Assembly (NCBI RefSeq): GCF_028751545.1
Contig: NZ_CP071867.1
Span: 1,833,306-1,897,305, forward strand
Direction of reading: 5' to 3'
DNA length: 64,000 bases
Source: Gilliamella sp. B3022
GTDB taxonomy: Bacteria > Pseudomonadota > Gammaproteobacteria > Enterobacterales > Orbaceae
Shown: one piece after another, positions 29,739 through 39,117 of the stretch
How positions within the stretch are numbered: the first letter of the stretch is position 1
Layout of the letters: each line of letters starts with the position of its first letter
Program-made: the position numbers and the translations under genes
The notes under the pieces: generated by a model
Told to the model about the DNA's origin: nothing
Database searches by the model: none
Seen by the model: the letters and a program-made list of their open reading frames with translations, nothing else

Positions 29739-31475
29739 ATGAAAAATAAATATAGCTCATTAAACACAATTAAACAATTGTGGCCATTTATTTCTCCATA
29801 TAAAAAAGCTTTAATAGTTGCTGTTATTGCACTTTTATTAAATGCTGCAACTGACGCAACATTAATTTCACTAACTAAACCATTGTTAGATAATGGATTA
29901 ATGGATAAAAATTATGAACTTTTGGTTCTTTTTTCAATTGGTATTATTGGCTTGATTGCTTTACGTGGGTTATCAAATTATTTTTCTACTTATTGTCTCT
30001 CTTGGTTATCAGGAAAAGTGGTAACTAAATTTCGCCAATTAATTTTTAATCATCTAGTCAAAAGCCCAACAAGTTTTCTCCATAAAAGTTCAATTGGGGA
30101 TCTCGTTACTCTAATCACTTATAATACGCAATTATTATCAAAGGCGTCATCGGATGCTTTAATTATACTCGTCAGAGAAATCGCGTATGCTATTGGTTTA
30201 TGTGTAGTCATGTTTTATGGCAATTGGAAATTAGCTTCTGTATTAATTGTTGTTGTACCTGTAGTTATTTTTATTGCTCAATTTATTGCAAAGAAATTTC
30301 GTAAAGCTCTAATTTCAATGCAAAAAGGCATTGGCACCATAACAACTGCAGCTGATGAGATGATTAAAGGGCATAAAGAAATTCTGGTTTATAATGCCCA
30401 AAAATATGAAAAAGAAAACTTTTATACTATTAACAAAATTTTTAGGCGAGGTCTATTAAAAATCGTTTTAGTTTCTGGATTGTCCTCACCTATTATCCAA
30501 TTAGTTGCTACTGCCGCTTTAGGTTTAATATTGTTTCTTGTTGCAAGTCAAACTTTAGATATCACACCCGGCTCATTTACTGTTGTTTTTTCCGCAATGG
30601 TGGCTATGATGAGACCATTAAGAGAATTAACCAGTGTTCACCTTGAATTACAAAAAGGTTCTGTTGCTTGTGAATCGCTATTTGCTCTTTTAGCCACTCC
30701 TTTAGAAGAAGATAATGGAACAATTGAATTAAAAGGGGTAAAAGGTAATATTGTTTTTCGTCATGTGACATACACTTATCCAACAAATAGTTTCCCTGCA
30801 TTAAAAAATATCAGTTTTACAATTAAGAAAGGTGAAACCGTTGCATTAGTGGGTCGATCTGGAGCAGGAAAATCGACAATAGCAAGTTTATTACCAAGAT
30901 TTTATGATATTGTTAAAGGTGAGATATTAATTGATTCTATTAATATCAAACAATATACGCTAAGATCATTGCGTGACCAAATTGGATATGTATCTCAGCA
31001 GGTGCATTTATTTAATGGAACCATTGCAGAAAATATAACGTACGGTGCCAAAAAAGAGTATAGCATACAAGATATTATTGAGGCAGCTAAGCAGGCAAAT
31101 GCAATGGAATTTATTGATAAATTAGAAGATGGAATACATACTGAAATTGGCGATAATGGTGTTTTATTATCTGGAGGTCAGCGTCAACGCATTGCTATTG
31201 CAAGAGTTCTTTTGCGTAATAATCCAATTCTTATCTTTGATGAAGCTACATCTGCTTTAGATAATGAGTCTGAAAGGTTAGTGCAACAAGCAATTGAACA
31301 TTTAAGAAAAAATAGAACTTCTATTATTATTGCACATAGACTATCGACAATCGAACAAGCTGATCGCATTTTAGTTATTGATGGGGGAAAACTTGTAGAA
31401 GAAGGTACTCATCAAACGTTGTTATCCCAAGATGGCATTTATGCTTCAATGTATCAACTACAATTTAACTCTTAA
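29739..31475 (+). CDS. MsbA-type lipid flippase, divergent copy
   Basis: This 578-residue ABC half-transporter has six TM segments in residues 20-320 and then an ATPase domain with Walker A GRSGAGKST, Q-loop YVSQQVHLFN, signature LSGGQRQR, Walker B ILIFDEATSALD and switch His in IAHRLST. It aligns along its length with E. coli MsbA, but the TM part differs at many sites kept by the next gene, e.g. DLVTLITYNTQLLSKASSDAL. MsbA flips lipid A-core across the inner membrane. I chose the ATG at 29739; a TTG lies four codons earlier. It is 13 bases before its paralogue. Confidence 0.88.
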   Translation: MKNKYSSLNTIKQLWPFISPYKKALIVAVIALLLNAATDATLISLTKPLLDNGLMDKNYELLVLFSIGIIGLIALRGLSNYFSTYCLSWLSGKVVTKFRQLIFNHLVKSPTSFLHKSSIGDLVTLITYNTQLLSKASSDALIILVREIAYAIGLCVVMFYGNWKLASVLIVVVPVVIFIAQFIAKKFRKALISMQKGIGTITTAADEMIKGHKEILVYNAQKYEKENFYTINKIFRRGLLKIVLVSGLSSPIIQLVATAALGLILFLVASQTLDITPGSFTVVFSAMVAMMRPLRELTSVHLELQKGSVACESLFALLATPLEEDNGTIELKGVKGNIVFRHVTYTYPTNSFPALKNISFTIKKGETVALVGRSGAGKSTIASLLPRFYDIVKGEILIDSINIKQYTLRSLRDQIGYVSQQVHLFNGTIAENITYGAKKEYSIQDIIEAAKQANAMEFIDKLEDGIHTEIGDNGVLLSGGQRQRIAIARVLLRNNPILIFDEATSALDNESERLVQQAIEHLRKNRTSIIIAHRLSTIEQADRILVIDGGKLVEEGTHQTLLSQDGIYASMYQLQFNS

Positions 31476-31488
31476 TTAAAATTATATT

Positions 31489-33258
31489 ATGAAATACAAT
31501 AGCTCAACGATGAATAATGATATTGATCGAGATTTTTCAACATTACATACGTTTTCTAAGCTATGGCCCTATATTGCCAAGCATAAAATTTTGCTCTTTT
31601 TTTCAATAATATTATTAATTTTAAGTGCATTTGCAGATACTTCACTTATTGCAATATTGCAACCTTTACTTGATAAAGGTTTTGTCGAAAATGATCAAAC
31701 CTTTTTATTTATGGCACCATTTTATATTTTTGGTCTAGTTTTTCTTCGAGGTGCAGCCAATTACGGTTATGCCTATTTTTTATCCTTAATATCATCCAAA
31801 ATTGTACTTAAAATTCGTCAACGCCTTTTCAATCATTTTGTTGATTCTCCAGTGAGTTTTTATGATAAAAATTCTGCTGGGCGGTTATTATCGCGTATAA
31901 CGTATGATACCGATCAAGTTGCCTCTTCATCTTCTGATGCTTTGATTACTATAGTGCGTGAATTTGCATTTATTTGTGGATTATTCTATACAATGTTTAG
32001 TAATAGTTGGCAATTATCTCTATCATTAATTTTTATTACGCCTGTGGTTATTGGACTCATCACATTTGTATCAATAAAGTTTCGTAAAATGGCTAAAAAC
32101 ATGCAGAACTCAATGGGTAATGTCACTATGTCTGTTGAACAAATGCTAAAAGGTCATAGAGAAATCATTCTTTTTGGTGCTCAAGATGAAGAATCGACTA
32201 ATTTTGAAAAAGTAAGTAATAAATTTAGAAGGGATACTATGCGATTAGTTTCCATTTCTGCTTTATCTACGCCAATTGTTCAATTAATTATATCATTTGC
32301 CATTGCTTTTGTGTTATTAATGGCGAGTAATCCAGAGTTAAATATTACCCCAGGACAATTTACCGTTGTGTTTTCTTCTCTGGTGGCTTTAATGCAACCA
32401 ATCAAAAGTTTAACAAGTGTCAATGCTGACTTTCAAAAAGGGATGGCTGCTTGCCAGACTTTATTTGCGATATTTGACCAGCCTATTGAGAAAGATAGCG
32501 GCAAAATAAATATCGAACGTTCAAAAGGTAATATAGAATTTAAACATGTTTCTTTTACTTATGAAACACGACAAAAACCTGCTTTAAAAGATATCAATTT
32601 TACAATAAAACATGGTAAAACCATTGCCTTTGTCGGTCGTTCAGGTTCAGGCAAAACCACTATAGCAAGTTTACTTACTCGTTTTTATGATATAAGTGAA
32701 GGTGAGATCTTAATTGATAACCATAATATACAAGATTTAACTTTATACAGTTTACGAGACCAAATTGGTTTGGTTTCTCAAAATGTTCATTTATTCAATG
32801 ATACCATAGCCAATAATATTGCTTATGGGCGAATAGGTGAGTATTCACAAAGTCAGATTGAAGAAGCAGCTAAAAAAGCTTATGCCTACGATTTTATACA
32901 AGCACTGGAAAAGGGATTTGACACAATTGTTGGAGAAAATGGAGTATTATTATCTGGAGGACAACGTCAACGTATTGCCATAGCCAGAGCTTTATTGCGT
33001 GATAACCCAATTTTAATTTTGGATGAAGCTACGTCCGCATTAGATTCAGAGTCTGAAAATGCAATTCAAGAAGCGTTGAATGAATTGCAAAAAGGACGAA
33101 CTTCAATTGTTATAGCACATCGACTATCGACTATTGAAAAAGCTGATAAAATTCTTGTTATAGATAGTGGTGAAATTATTGAACAAGGAAATCATCATGA
33201 ATTATTATCCCAAAATGGCTTATATTCAAAATTATATAAAAGTAACTTAGCAGATTAA
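31489..33258 (+). CDS. msbA: Lipid A export ATP-binding/permease MsbA
   Basis: This 589-residue MsbA homologue is the closer of the two to E. coli MsbA: SAGRLLSRITYDTDQVASSSSDALI, NMQNSMGNVTMSVEQMLKGH and GMAACQTLFAIFDQPIEKDSGK. ATPase motifs are GRSGSGKTT, LSGGQRQR, ILILDEATSALD and IAHRLST. lpxK, the usual neighbour, is absent. Tandem placement permits a heterodimer with the upstream copy, or two pumps for different lipid-linked glycans. Confidence 0.9.
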   Translation: MKYNSSTMNNDIDRDFSTLHTFSKLWPYIAKHKILLFFSIILLILSAFADTSLIAILQPLLDKGFVENDQTFLFMAPFYIFGLVFLRGAANYGYAYFLSLISSKIVLKIRQRLFNHFVDSPVSFYDKNSAGRLLSRITYDTDQVASSSSDALITIVREFAFICGLFYTMFSNSWQLSLSLIFITPVVIGLITFVSIKFRKMAKNMQNSMGNVTMSVEQMLKGHREIILFGAQDEESTNFEKVSNKFRRDTMRLVSISALSTPIVQLIISFAIAFVLLMASNPELNITPGQFTVVFSSLVALMQPIKSLTSVNADFQKGMAACQTLFAIFDQPIEKDSGKINIERSKGNIEFKHVSFTYETRQKPALKDINFTIKHGKTIAFVGRSGSGKTTIASLLTRFYDISEGEILIDNHNIQDLTLYSLRDQIGLVSQNVHLFNDTIANNIAYGRIGEYSQSQIEEAAKKAYAYDFIQALEKGFDTIVGENGVLLSGGQRQRIAIARALLRDNPILILDEATSALDSESENAIQEALNELQKGRTSIVIAHRLSTIEKADKILVIDSGEIIEQGNHHELLSQNGLYSKLYKSNLAD

Positions 33259-33314
33259 TATATAATATTTTATTTATGAATAATATTTATGCACTATAGG
33301 ATATTAAAGGAAAT

Positions 33315-34430
33315 ATGATAAATAAGTTAATGGGTTGTATTAAATATTTAAATAGACAAAGAAATTTAAAGATAAAACCATTAAAGTCAGCAATTAAACT
33401 ATACTTATTGAACCGAAAAAAAAAAGAACGATCTTTATTAACACTTGAGCATTACTCTAGCGTTGCTATTCTTATGAATGATCAAGGTATTGGTGATGCA
33501 ATCGTTACATCTTATTTAATTGAGTCTCTGAGAAAAAATAGTTTTAAAGTTTATGTTGTAGTAGAGAAAAGAATTGCATTTTTATTTGATGAATTCATAA
33601 CTGTTGATGGTATCCTATTTTATGATAGGAATAAGAACATCACAAAGATAAAAGAACAGCTCGATAATATTAAAATTGATGTTGTTGTTGATCTTGTAGA
33701 TAAGGGGCCAAATAGCGTTAGGCGTTCTCAAATAATCAAACTCATCAATCCATTACATACAATAGGGTTTAATCAAGAGAAATATAAATTGTACGATTCT
33801 TCTATCGATTATCATGAATATACTTCGCACATAACCATGCGGAGTCAGAAAGTGCTTGAATTGATAAATATTAAAACCGAAAGCATTAAATACCATCTTA
33901 ATATTCCAGCCAATATTGAACAAGAAGTAAAAGATTATTTAAACCCACTTTTCACATTAGGGAAGAAAATCATTATTTTTAACCCTTTTGGATCCAATAC
34001 TGCAAGAAGTTTTTCGAATTCCCAAATTGAAATAATTTTATCTTTTTTAGCACAATTAGAGAACTATATAACAATTGTAGTGGGTGAATCAGATAAAATT
34101 TCTCGAATAAAAGTTCCTCAAAATATTATTATCAACCAAATGTCTTGTTTTTTTAATACGGTGGCATTGGTTAAATATTCAGACTTTGTTATTACCGTTG
34201 ATACCTCAATTGTCCATGTAGCATCAACGTATGATAAAAAAATGATTTGTATATACAATAATAGAATTATTGATAGCAAGTTTATAAATAATATGGTGTG
34301 GGGACCAAATTATGCTAATGCAATTCAAATTTTTACAAATGAAAACGTAAAAACAGGGCTTGGCGATTTAATATCAAACCTTGATGTTAATATTATTTTA
34401 AAACAATTGAATAAAGAGCTTAACAAATAA
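33315..34430 (+). CDS. GT9 (heptosyltransferase-like) family protein (1)
   Basis: This 371-residue protein has a very basic N-terminus (residues 1-40). A GT9 fold follows: SVAILMNDQGIGDAIVTSYLIESL (donor-domain loop), VDVVVDLVDKGPN-type strand, KIIIFNPFGSNTARSFSNSQ and DFVITVDTSIVHVASTYDKKMICIY. The last replaces the family pattern (DTG..HLA) with DTSIVHVA. It probably transfers heptose or another sugar in the LPS core; donor unknown. Confidence 0.78.
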   Translation: MINKLMGCIKYLNRQRNLKIKPLKSAIKLYLLNRKKKERSLLTLEHYSSVAILMNDQGIGDAIVTSYLIESLRKNSFKVYVVVEKRIAFLFDEFITVDGILFYDRNKNITKIKEQLDNIKIDVVVDLVDKGPNSVRRSQIIKLINPLHTIGFNQEKYKLYDSSIDYHEYTSHITMRSQKVLELINIKTESIKYHLNIPANIEQEVKDYLNPLFTLGKKIIIFNPFGSNTARSFSNSQIEIILSFLAQLENYITIVVGESDKISRIKVPQNIIINQMSCFFNTVALVKYSDFVITVDTSIVHVASTYDKKMICIYNNRIIDSKFINNMVWGPNYANAIQIFTNENVKTGLGDLISNLDVNIILKQLNKELNK

Positions 34431-34469
34431 TAAGAATACTCACTGAAAAAAGGAATTTATTTCATAAAA

Positions 34470-35669
34470 ATGAAAAGAAAAATACAAAATTTGAATTGGA
34501 AACGTAATCTGGTGACTAAAAAAATCAAATATCTGATTTATATAAAATTTATTTCAGTTATTGTCTTGTTTTTGAAAAAACGAAAAAAAATAATCAATGA
34601 CAATACAATAAAAAGAGTTCTTGTTATAAGAAATGATGGTATTGGTGATATGATTGTTACTACACCATTTATTCGTTATTTGTCCAACGCTGGATATGAA
34701 GTTTATGTTTCTTCTAGAAAAAGTAGCTTAGATATTCTTGATGGAAATACCAATATTGCTGGTTGTTTTTTATATTATGATAAAAAGCTAATTGATTTGA
34801 TAAAATCAATTAGAATGATAAGAAAACAAAAATTTGATTTAGCGATAGATGCAAGGTTTCACCGAAGATTAGACTTAAAGCACTTATTTTTTTGCTGTTT
34901 AATTAAAACAGATATATTATTGGGTTATAATAAAAGTAATATCAAATCGTTCAATATCTCGTTACCTTATTATAAAATCAATGAACATGTAACAAATCAA
35001 TTAAAATATTATTTAGACAGTCTTAATATTAAATACCATTTATTTGATTATGAAATTTATATCAATCCTTCTAAAAGTCAATACATTAGTGATTTTGTAA
35101 ATCGTTATATTGGTTCCAGCAAATTAATTGTCATTAATCCTTATGGTGGTTCCGAATATCGTTGTTTATCAAATTCTCAACTGCAAGGAATATGTGATTT
35201 ATTTAAAAGTAATTATCTTGATTATAAGATAGTGCTTATCGGAAAGGGTAACAACTTTGAAAAATTGTTATTGCCCAATACAATTAAATTCAATTCTACA
35301 ACAATTATGGATGTGATTCCTTTAATTAAAACTGCAGAATTAGTGATTAGTGTTGATACGTCAGTTGTTCATATAGCTTCTGCATTTTCAACAAAGTGTA
35401 TTTCTATATATATGGAACCTTTAGCTCCAAATACAAATAATTTGAAAGCTATCTATAGCAGACAATTCAGTAATTATAAATATCGAATACAAGATTTATT
35501 CCTTGATGGAAAATATATAAAGAAAAACAAGCCTAACCTTGATGCGCAAATTAATAAGGATTTATGGGCTCCAAATGATGTAAATGGTAAGCAGATCGTT
35601 TTTATTGCTAATAGCATTAAATCAATTGAAACAGAAAAATTAGTAGAATCGATAAAAAAATGTATCTAG
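34470..35669 (+). CDS. GT9 (heptosyltransferase-like) family protein (2)
   Basis: This 399-residue paralogue of the preceding gene has a basic N-terminal segment and then KRVLVIRNDGIGDMIVTTPFIRYL, FDLAIDARFHRRLDLK, KLIVINPYGGSEYRCLSNSQ and ELVISVDTSVVHIASAFSTKCISIY. DGIGD and DTSxVH are clear GT9 hallmarks. Its stop is seven bases from the stop of the convergent GT8 gene. Confidence 0.8.
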   Translation: MKRKIQNLNWKRNLVTKKIKYLIYIKFISVIVLFLKKRKKIINDNTIKRVLVIRNDGIGDMIVTTPFIRYLSNAGYEVYVSSRKSSLDILDGNTNIAGCFLYYDKKLIDLIKSIRMIRKQKFDLAIDARFHRRLDLKHLFFCCLIKTDILLGYNKSNIKSFNISLPYYKINEHVTNQLKYYLDSLNIKYHLFDYEIYINPSKSQYISDFVNRYIGSSKLIVINPYGGSEYRCLSNSQLQGICDLFKSNYLDYKIVLIGKGNNFEKLLLPNTIKFNSTTIMDVIPLIKTAELVISVDTSVVHIASAFSTKCISIYMEPLAPNTNNLKAIYSRQFSNYKYRIQDLFLDGKYIKKNKPNLDAQINKDLWAPNDVNGKQIVFIANSIKSIETEKLVESIKKCI

Positions 35670-35676
35670 AAAAAAA

Positions 35677-36633
35677 CTATTTACCTTTCAATTTGTAGAG
35701 AAAATAAAGCAAATAATACTTTAAGCTACTCATCAAATTTTTATCTTTAAGATGAGATTTTGCATAAATCCGATAATCATTGACTCGCATTTTCGATTTA
35801 TAACTTTTTAACCTACAGTTACTCCAAGGTGTAAAATGCCTATAAAAGCAGTAAAGATTTTGCGCTAGACCTTTATGCTCTTGATACCAAATCTTTCTTG
35901 CACCAGTAAAGTGAATAAAACAAGGTAATCTTTTCTTATTATCAAAAAAAGTTTCTTTTTCTTGATTATTTATCCAAGTAAATAAATAATTCCATTTCAC
36001 ATCAATATAAGAAACTTGATTTTGTAAAACAATGTTTAACGCATCCTGATCAGGATATAATAAGTGATAATTTTGAGGTGATAGTAATATTTGATTCGCT
36101 TTATTTTCGGTATCAAATTTTTTCCAATTCTGGATATTTATGTATAAAAAACCGGAATTAAAATATTTCTCAGATGCTAGATTTAAGCGTTTTTTATTTT
36201 GTAACATATTATCAGCATCTAAAGAGTCGGCTGTTACAGCACATACCACGGAATCAATATTAACATTCAAAATTGAAGAAATATCACCAAAGCATAAAAT
36301 ATCTGCGTCTAAATAAATAAATTTATCAACATATTTAGGCAATAATCTTGGTACGGATAAACGAATATACATTGAACGATTGATATGTTTTATTTTATCG
36401 TTTTGTACATCGAAGTATTTATTTAACTCATCAATAGAAACTGAATAAAGAGTAATCGAACTGCTGATTTCCTGTAATTTGTTTTTCTCTTCTTCTGAAA
36501 CATCATACAAAAAAACATGAAAATGAATATTATGGCGCTTATTATTAAGTAGGATTGAGGTTATAGATACCCCAACATGTTCAAGATAGTTTGAATCAGT
36601 ACAATATACAATATTAATAAAACTATTATTCAT
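35677..36633 (-). CDS. GT8 glycosyltransferase (2)
   Basis: This 318-residue GT8 shows INIVYCTDSNYLEHVGVSITSIL, the DXD in IYLDADILCFGD, EKYFNSGFLYINIQNW, YPDQDALNIVL and CFIHFTGARKIWYQ. A GT8 C-terminal extension with a basic tail follows. It is the only minus-strand gene between the GT9 pair and the tandem GT8 pair. Confidence 0.87.
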   Translation of the reverse strand: MNNSFINIVYCTDSNYLEHVGVSITSILLNNKRHNIHFHVFLYDVSEEEKNKLQEISSSITLYSVSIDELNKYFDVQNDKIKHINRSMYIRLSVPRLLPKYVDKFIYLDADILCFGDISSILNVNIDSVVCAVTADSLDADNMLQNKKRLNLASEKYFNSGFLYINIQNWKKFDTENKANQILLSPQNYHLLYPDQDALNIVLQNQVSYIDVKWNYLFTWINNQEKETFFDNKKRLPCFIHFTGARKIWYQEHKGLAQNLYCFYRHFTPWSNCRLKSYKSKMRVNDYRIYAKSHLKDKNLMSSLKYYLLYFLYKLKGK

Positions 36634-36786
36634 TTCAAATACTCATTAATACAATATTTCAAATATAGCATAGCTATTTATGTATTACAAAATAGTTATA
36701 CAAATATAAAATTGATAGTTAATTTTTTCATAATAATTGGTTATGCTACAATAAATCAAATTCTAAATTCTCGGTATGACTTTAAC

Positions 36787-37767
36787 ATGTTAGCAGAAAA
36801 TCTCTTTATCAGTAAGACTACAACATTATTTAATAATTCTCTGACCTCTTTAGATACCTTACACGTTGCACTTTGTTTTGATGATAATTATGCAATGCCC
36901 GCAGGTATCGCAATGTCCTCAGTGATATTAAATAATCCAAATAAAAATCTAGTTTTTCATTTGTTTGCCAATAATGTATCAAATGAAAAAATCTTGCGAT
37001 TTAATCAATTAAATAAAGAAAATACTTCAATACTTTGTTATGAAATTAGCAATGAATTTTCAATAAATCCTGATACACTAGTTTTACATGTTTCTGCCTC
37101 GACGTGTCTTAGATTTGTTGTTCCACAGATCTTGAATAAAGTGACTTCTCGTGTTTTATATCTTGATTGTGATGTACTATGTATTAATAACCTCGATGAA
37201 CTTGTTTCCATTGATTTAACAAATAAGTTTTCAGCTGTTGTAGCTGATATTGGCAAAACACAAGAAAAACAATGTGCAGCTTGCGATATTCCTTATGGAG
37301 ATTATTTTAATGCAGGTATGATGTATATTAATACGGATATGTGGGTTGAAAATAACCTAACCAAAAAAGCTTTTGACATGATAAATAGTGGTAAAGTTTA
37401 TAAATTTGCTGATCAAGATGTTCTCAACATCTTAATGCAAGGTAAAACAGTATTTTTACCCAAACATTTTAACAATATTACCTCACTTACTGTTGGAGGT
37501 AACGAAGATAATCTGATTGAAGCCAATACGGTTATTATTCATTATGTAACAGGTAATAAACCTTGGTATCAACTCTACATTACATCACTTTATCAATCCT
37601 ATATAGCTTCATCACCTTGGGCGAACGATAAATTGTTACTCGCCAATGAAAATGCCCCATCAACAACAAGAAGATATGCAAAATTACTTGCTAGTCAACA
37701 TAAGTATTTAGCCGCGGTTAAATATTATTTGCTTTACTTAAAACATAAAACCACTAAAAAACGTTAA
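36787..37767 (+). CDS. GT8 glycosyltransferase (3)
   Basis: This 326-residue GT8 shows HVALCFDDNYAMPAGIAMSSVIL, the DXD in LYLDCDVLC, DYFNAGMMYINTDMW, FADQDVLNILM and VIIHYVTGNKPWYQ. The frame is open 25 codons earlier, but that stretch is hydrophobic noise, and the ATG at 36787 gives a family-typical start; the ribosome binding site is poor. The next gene is a close paralogue. Confidence 0.86.
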   Translation: MLAENLFISKTTTLFNNSLTSLDTLHVALCFDDNYAMPAGIAMSSVILNNPNKNLVFHLFANNVSNEKILRFNQLNKENTSILCYEISNEFSINPDTLVLHVSASTCLRFVVPQILNKVTSRVLYLDCDVLCINNLDELVSIDLTNKFSAVVADIGKTQEKQCAACDIPYGDYFNAGMMYINTDMWVENNLTKKAFDMINSGKVYKFADQDVLNILMQGKTVFLPKHFNNITSLTVGGNEDNLIEANTVIIHYVTGNKPWYQLYITSLYQSYIASSPWANDKLLLANENAPSTTRRYAKLLASQHKYLAAVKYYLLYLKHKTTKKR

Positions 37768-37778
37768 GGAAGAACTTT

Positions 37779-38753
37779 GTGATTGAAGTTGATAACTTTA
37801 TTACTAAAAAAAACGAATTATTATCATGTAGTTTTGCATGTAAACAAAATGTATTGCATATTCTATTATGTTTTGATGATAATTATGCTTTGTCGGCTGG
37901 TGTGGATATAATTTCTATAATTGAAAATAATAAAAAACATCAGCTTCATTTTCATCTGTTTACCCATAACTTATCAAAAATTAATAGGGAAAATATCGCT
38001 AAAATCAAATCTGATAATAGTTCAATAACTGAATATATCATTAATGATCAGTTTAATGTTGATCAAAAAAATACTAAACAGTTTCCTATTGCGGCTTGCA
38101 TGCGATTAATTGCGCCAGAGATCTTAAAAGATATTACAGAAAAACTACTTTATATTGATAGTGATACCTTATGTATTAACAGTCTTAATTTTATAAATGA
38201 AATCGATTTAGATGATGCAATTGTTGCCGCTGTGGCCGATGTAAAATACATGCAAGAATCTCAATGTAGCAAATATGATATCGTTAAGGGAACATATTTT
38301 AATTCTGGAGTGATGTTGATAAATATACCGCAATGGTGTCAGGAAAATATCACAACCAAAACATTAACCTTATTGAATAATGGTGAGACATATCAATATC
38401 CTGATCAGGATGTATTAAATATTGTTATTGGTCGAAAAAGAATCATCTTAGAAAAACAATATAATACTCTTTTAGCCCTCTCGATAAATGGTAATGAGGA
38501 CTCCAATGTTTCAGAAAATACCATTTTAATTCATTATATTACCAAAAATAAACCTTGGCATCAGCCTTACCGTTCGAAATTATTTGATTTTTATTTGGAT
38601 AGATCTCCTTGGAGGCAATCTCCATTGCCTCTGTATAACCGAAAAAAAACTTCGTCAATACGCGCTTATTCTCGATTGATGTTTAAACAAAAAAACTATT
38701 TGTTAGGAATAAAGCATTATTGTATTTATTTAAAAACCAAATTCATTCAATAA
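37779..38753 (+). CDS. GT8 glycosyltransferase (4), GTG start
   Basis: This 324-residue GT8 is closely similar to the gene just upstream: CFDDNYALSAGVDIISII, DXD in LYIDSDTLC, TYFNSGVMLINIPQW, YPDQDVLNIVI, NGNEDSNVSENTILIHYITKNKPWHQ. The start is GTG behind AAGGAAG, 11 bases after the paralogue. A tandem duplication with later divergence explains the pair. It is the last gene of the glycan island. Confidence 0.87.
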   Translation: MIEVDNFITKKNELLSCSFACKQNVLHILLCFDDNYALSAGVDIISIIENNKKHQLHFHLFTHNLSKINRENIAKIKSDNSSITEYIINDQFNVDQKNTKQFPIAACMRLIAPEILKDITEKLLYIDSDTLCINSLNFINEIDLDDAIVAAVADVKYMQESQCSKYDIVKGTYFNSGVMLINIPQWCQENITTKTLTLLNNGETYQYPDQDVLNIVIGRKRIILEKQYNTLLALSINGNEDSNVSENTILIHYITKNKPWHQPYRSKLFDFYLDRSPWRQSPLPLYNRKKTSSIRAYSRLMFKQKNYLLGIKHYCIYLKTKFIQ

Positions 38754-39117
38754 TTGCTTAAAAAAGTTTTTTGCTTTACCGTTAAACTTATTGAGTTTAA
38801 AGAATCGTATTTAAAGTCAGAAGAGTGAATTTAGCTATTTAATGATCGTTTGTTGATTAACTTGATGATTAATTGATGATATTATGATATAACTTATATC
38901 ATAAATGTCATATTTGGTATTTGTAAATAATCGCGTATATCTTTTTTACTTGATTACTGTTATAGTATATTCGTAAATTAAGTTTTTAATCGTTCAATTC
39001 CATTACAATAAACTCATCCCTTTTGATATGAAATCATGATATTTTCATAACATTGTATTATTCCTTTAATCTATTTTTTTGTGTATTGAACTTATCTTTA
39101 TATTAGGTGTATTTTAA
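38754..39117. other. Intergenic region before yoaA, with a perfect palindrome
   Basis: No gene is seen. TTATGATATAA (38882-38892) and TTATATCATAA (38894-38904) form an 11-bp perfect inverted repeat around one base, operator-like. TTAAACT (38782-38788) and AGTTTAA (38794-38800) form a weak hairpin after the GT8 gene. I found no LexA box. Confidence 0.45.

Noticed and set aside
38754-39117. LexA (SOS) box before yoaA or uvrB
   Set aside because: I searched for CTG-N10-CAG upstream of both genes and found only half-matches such as CTGTTATAG without the right arm.
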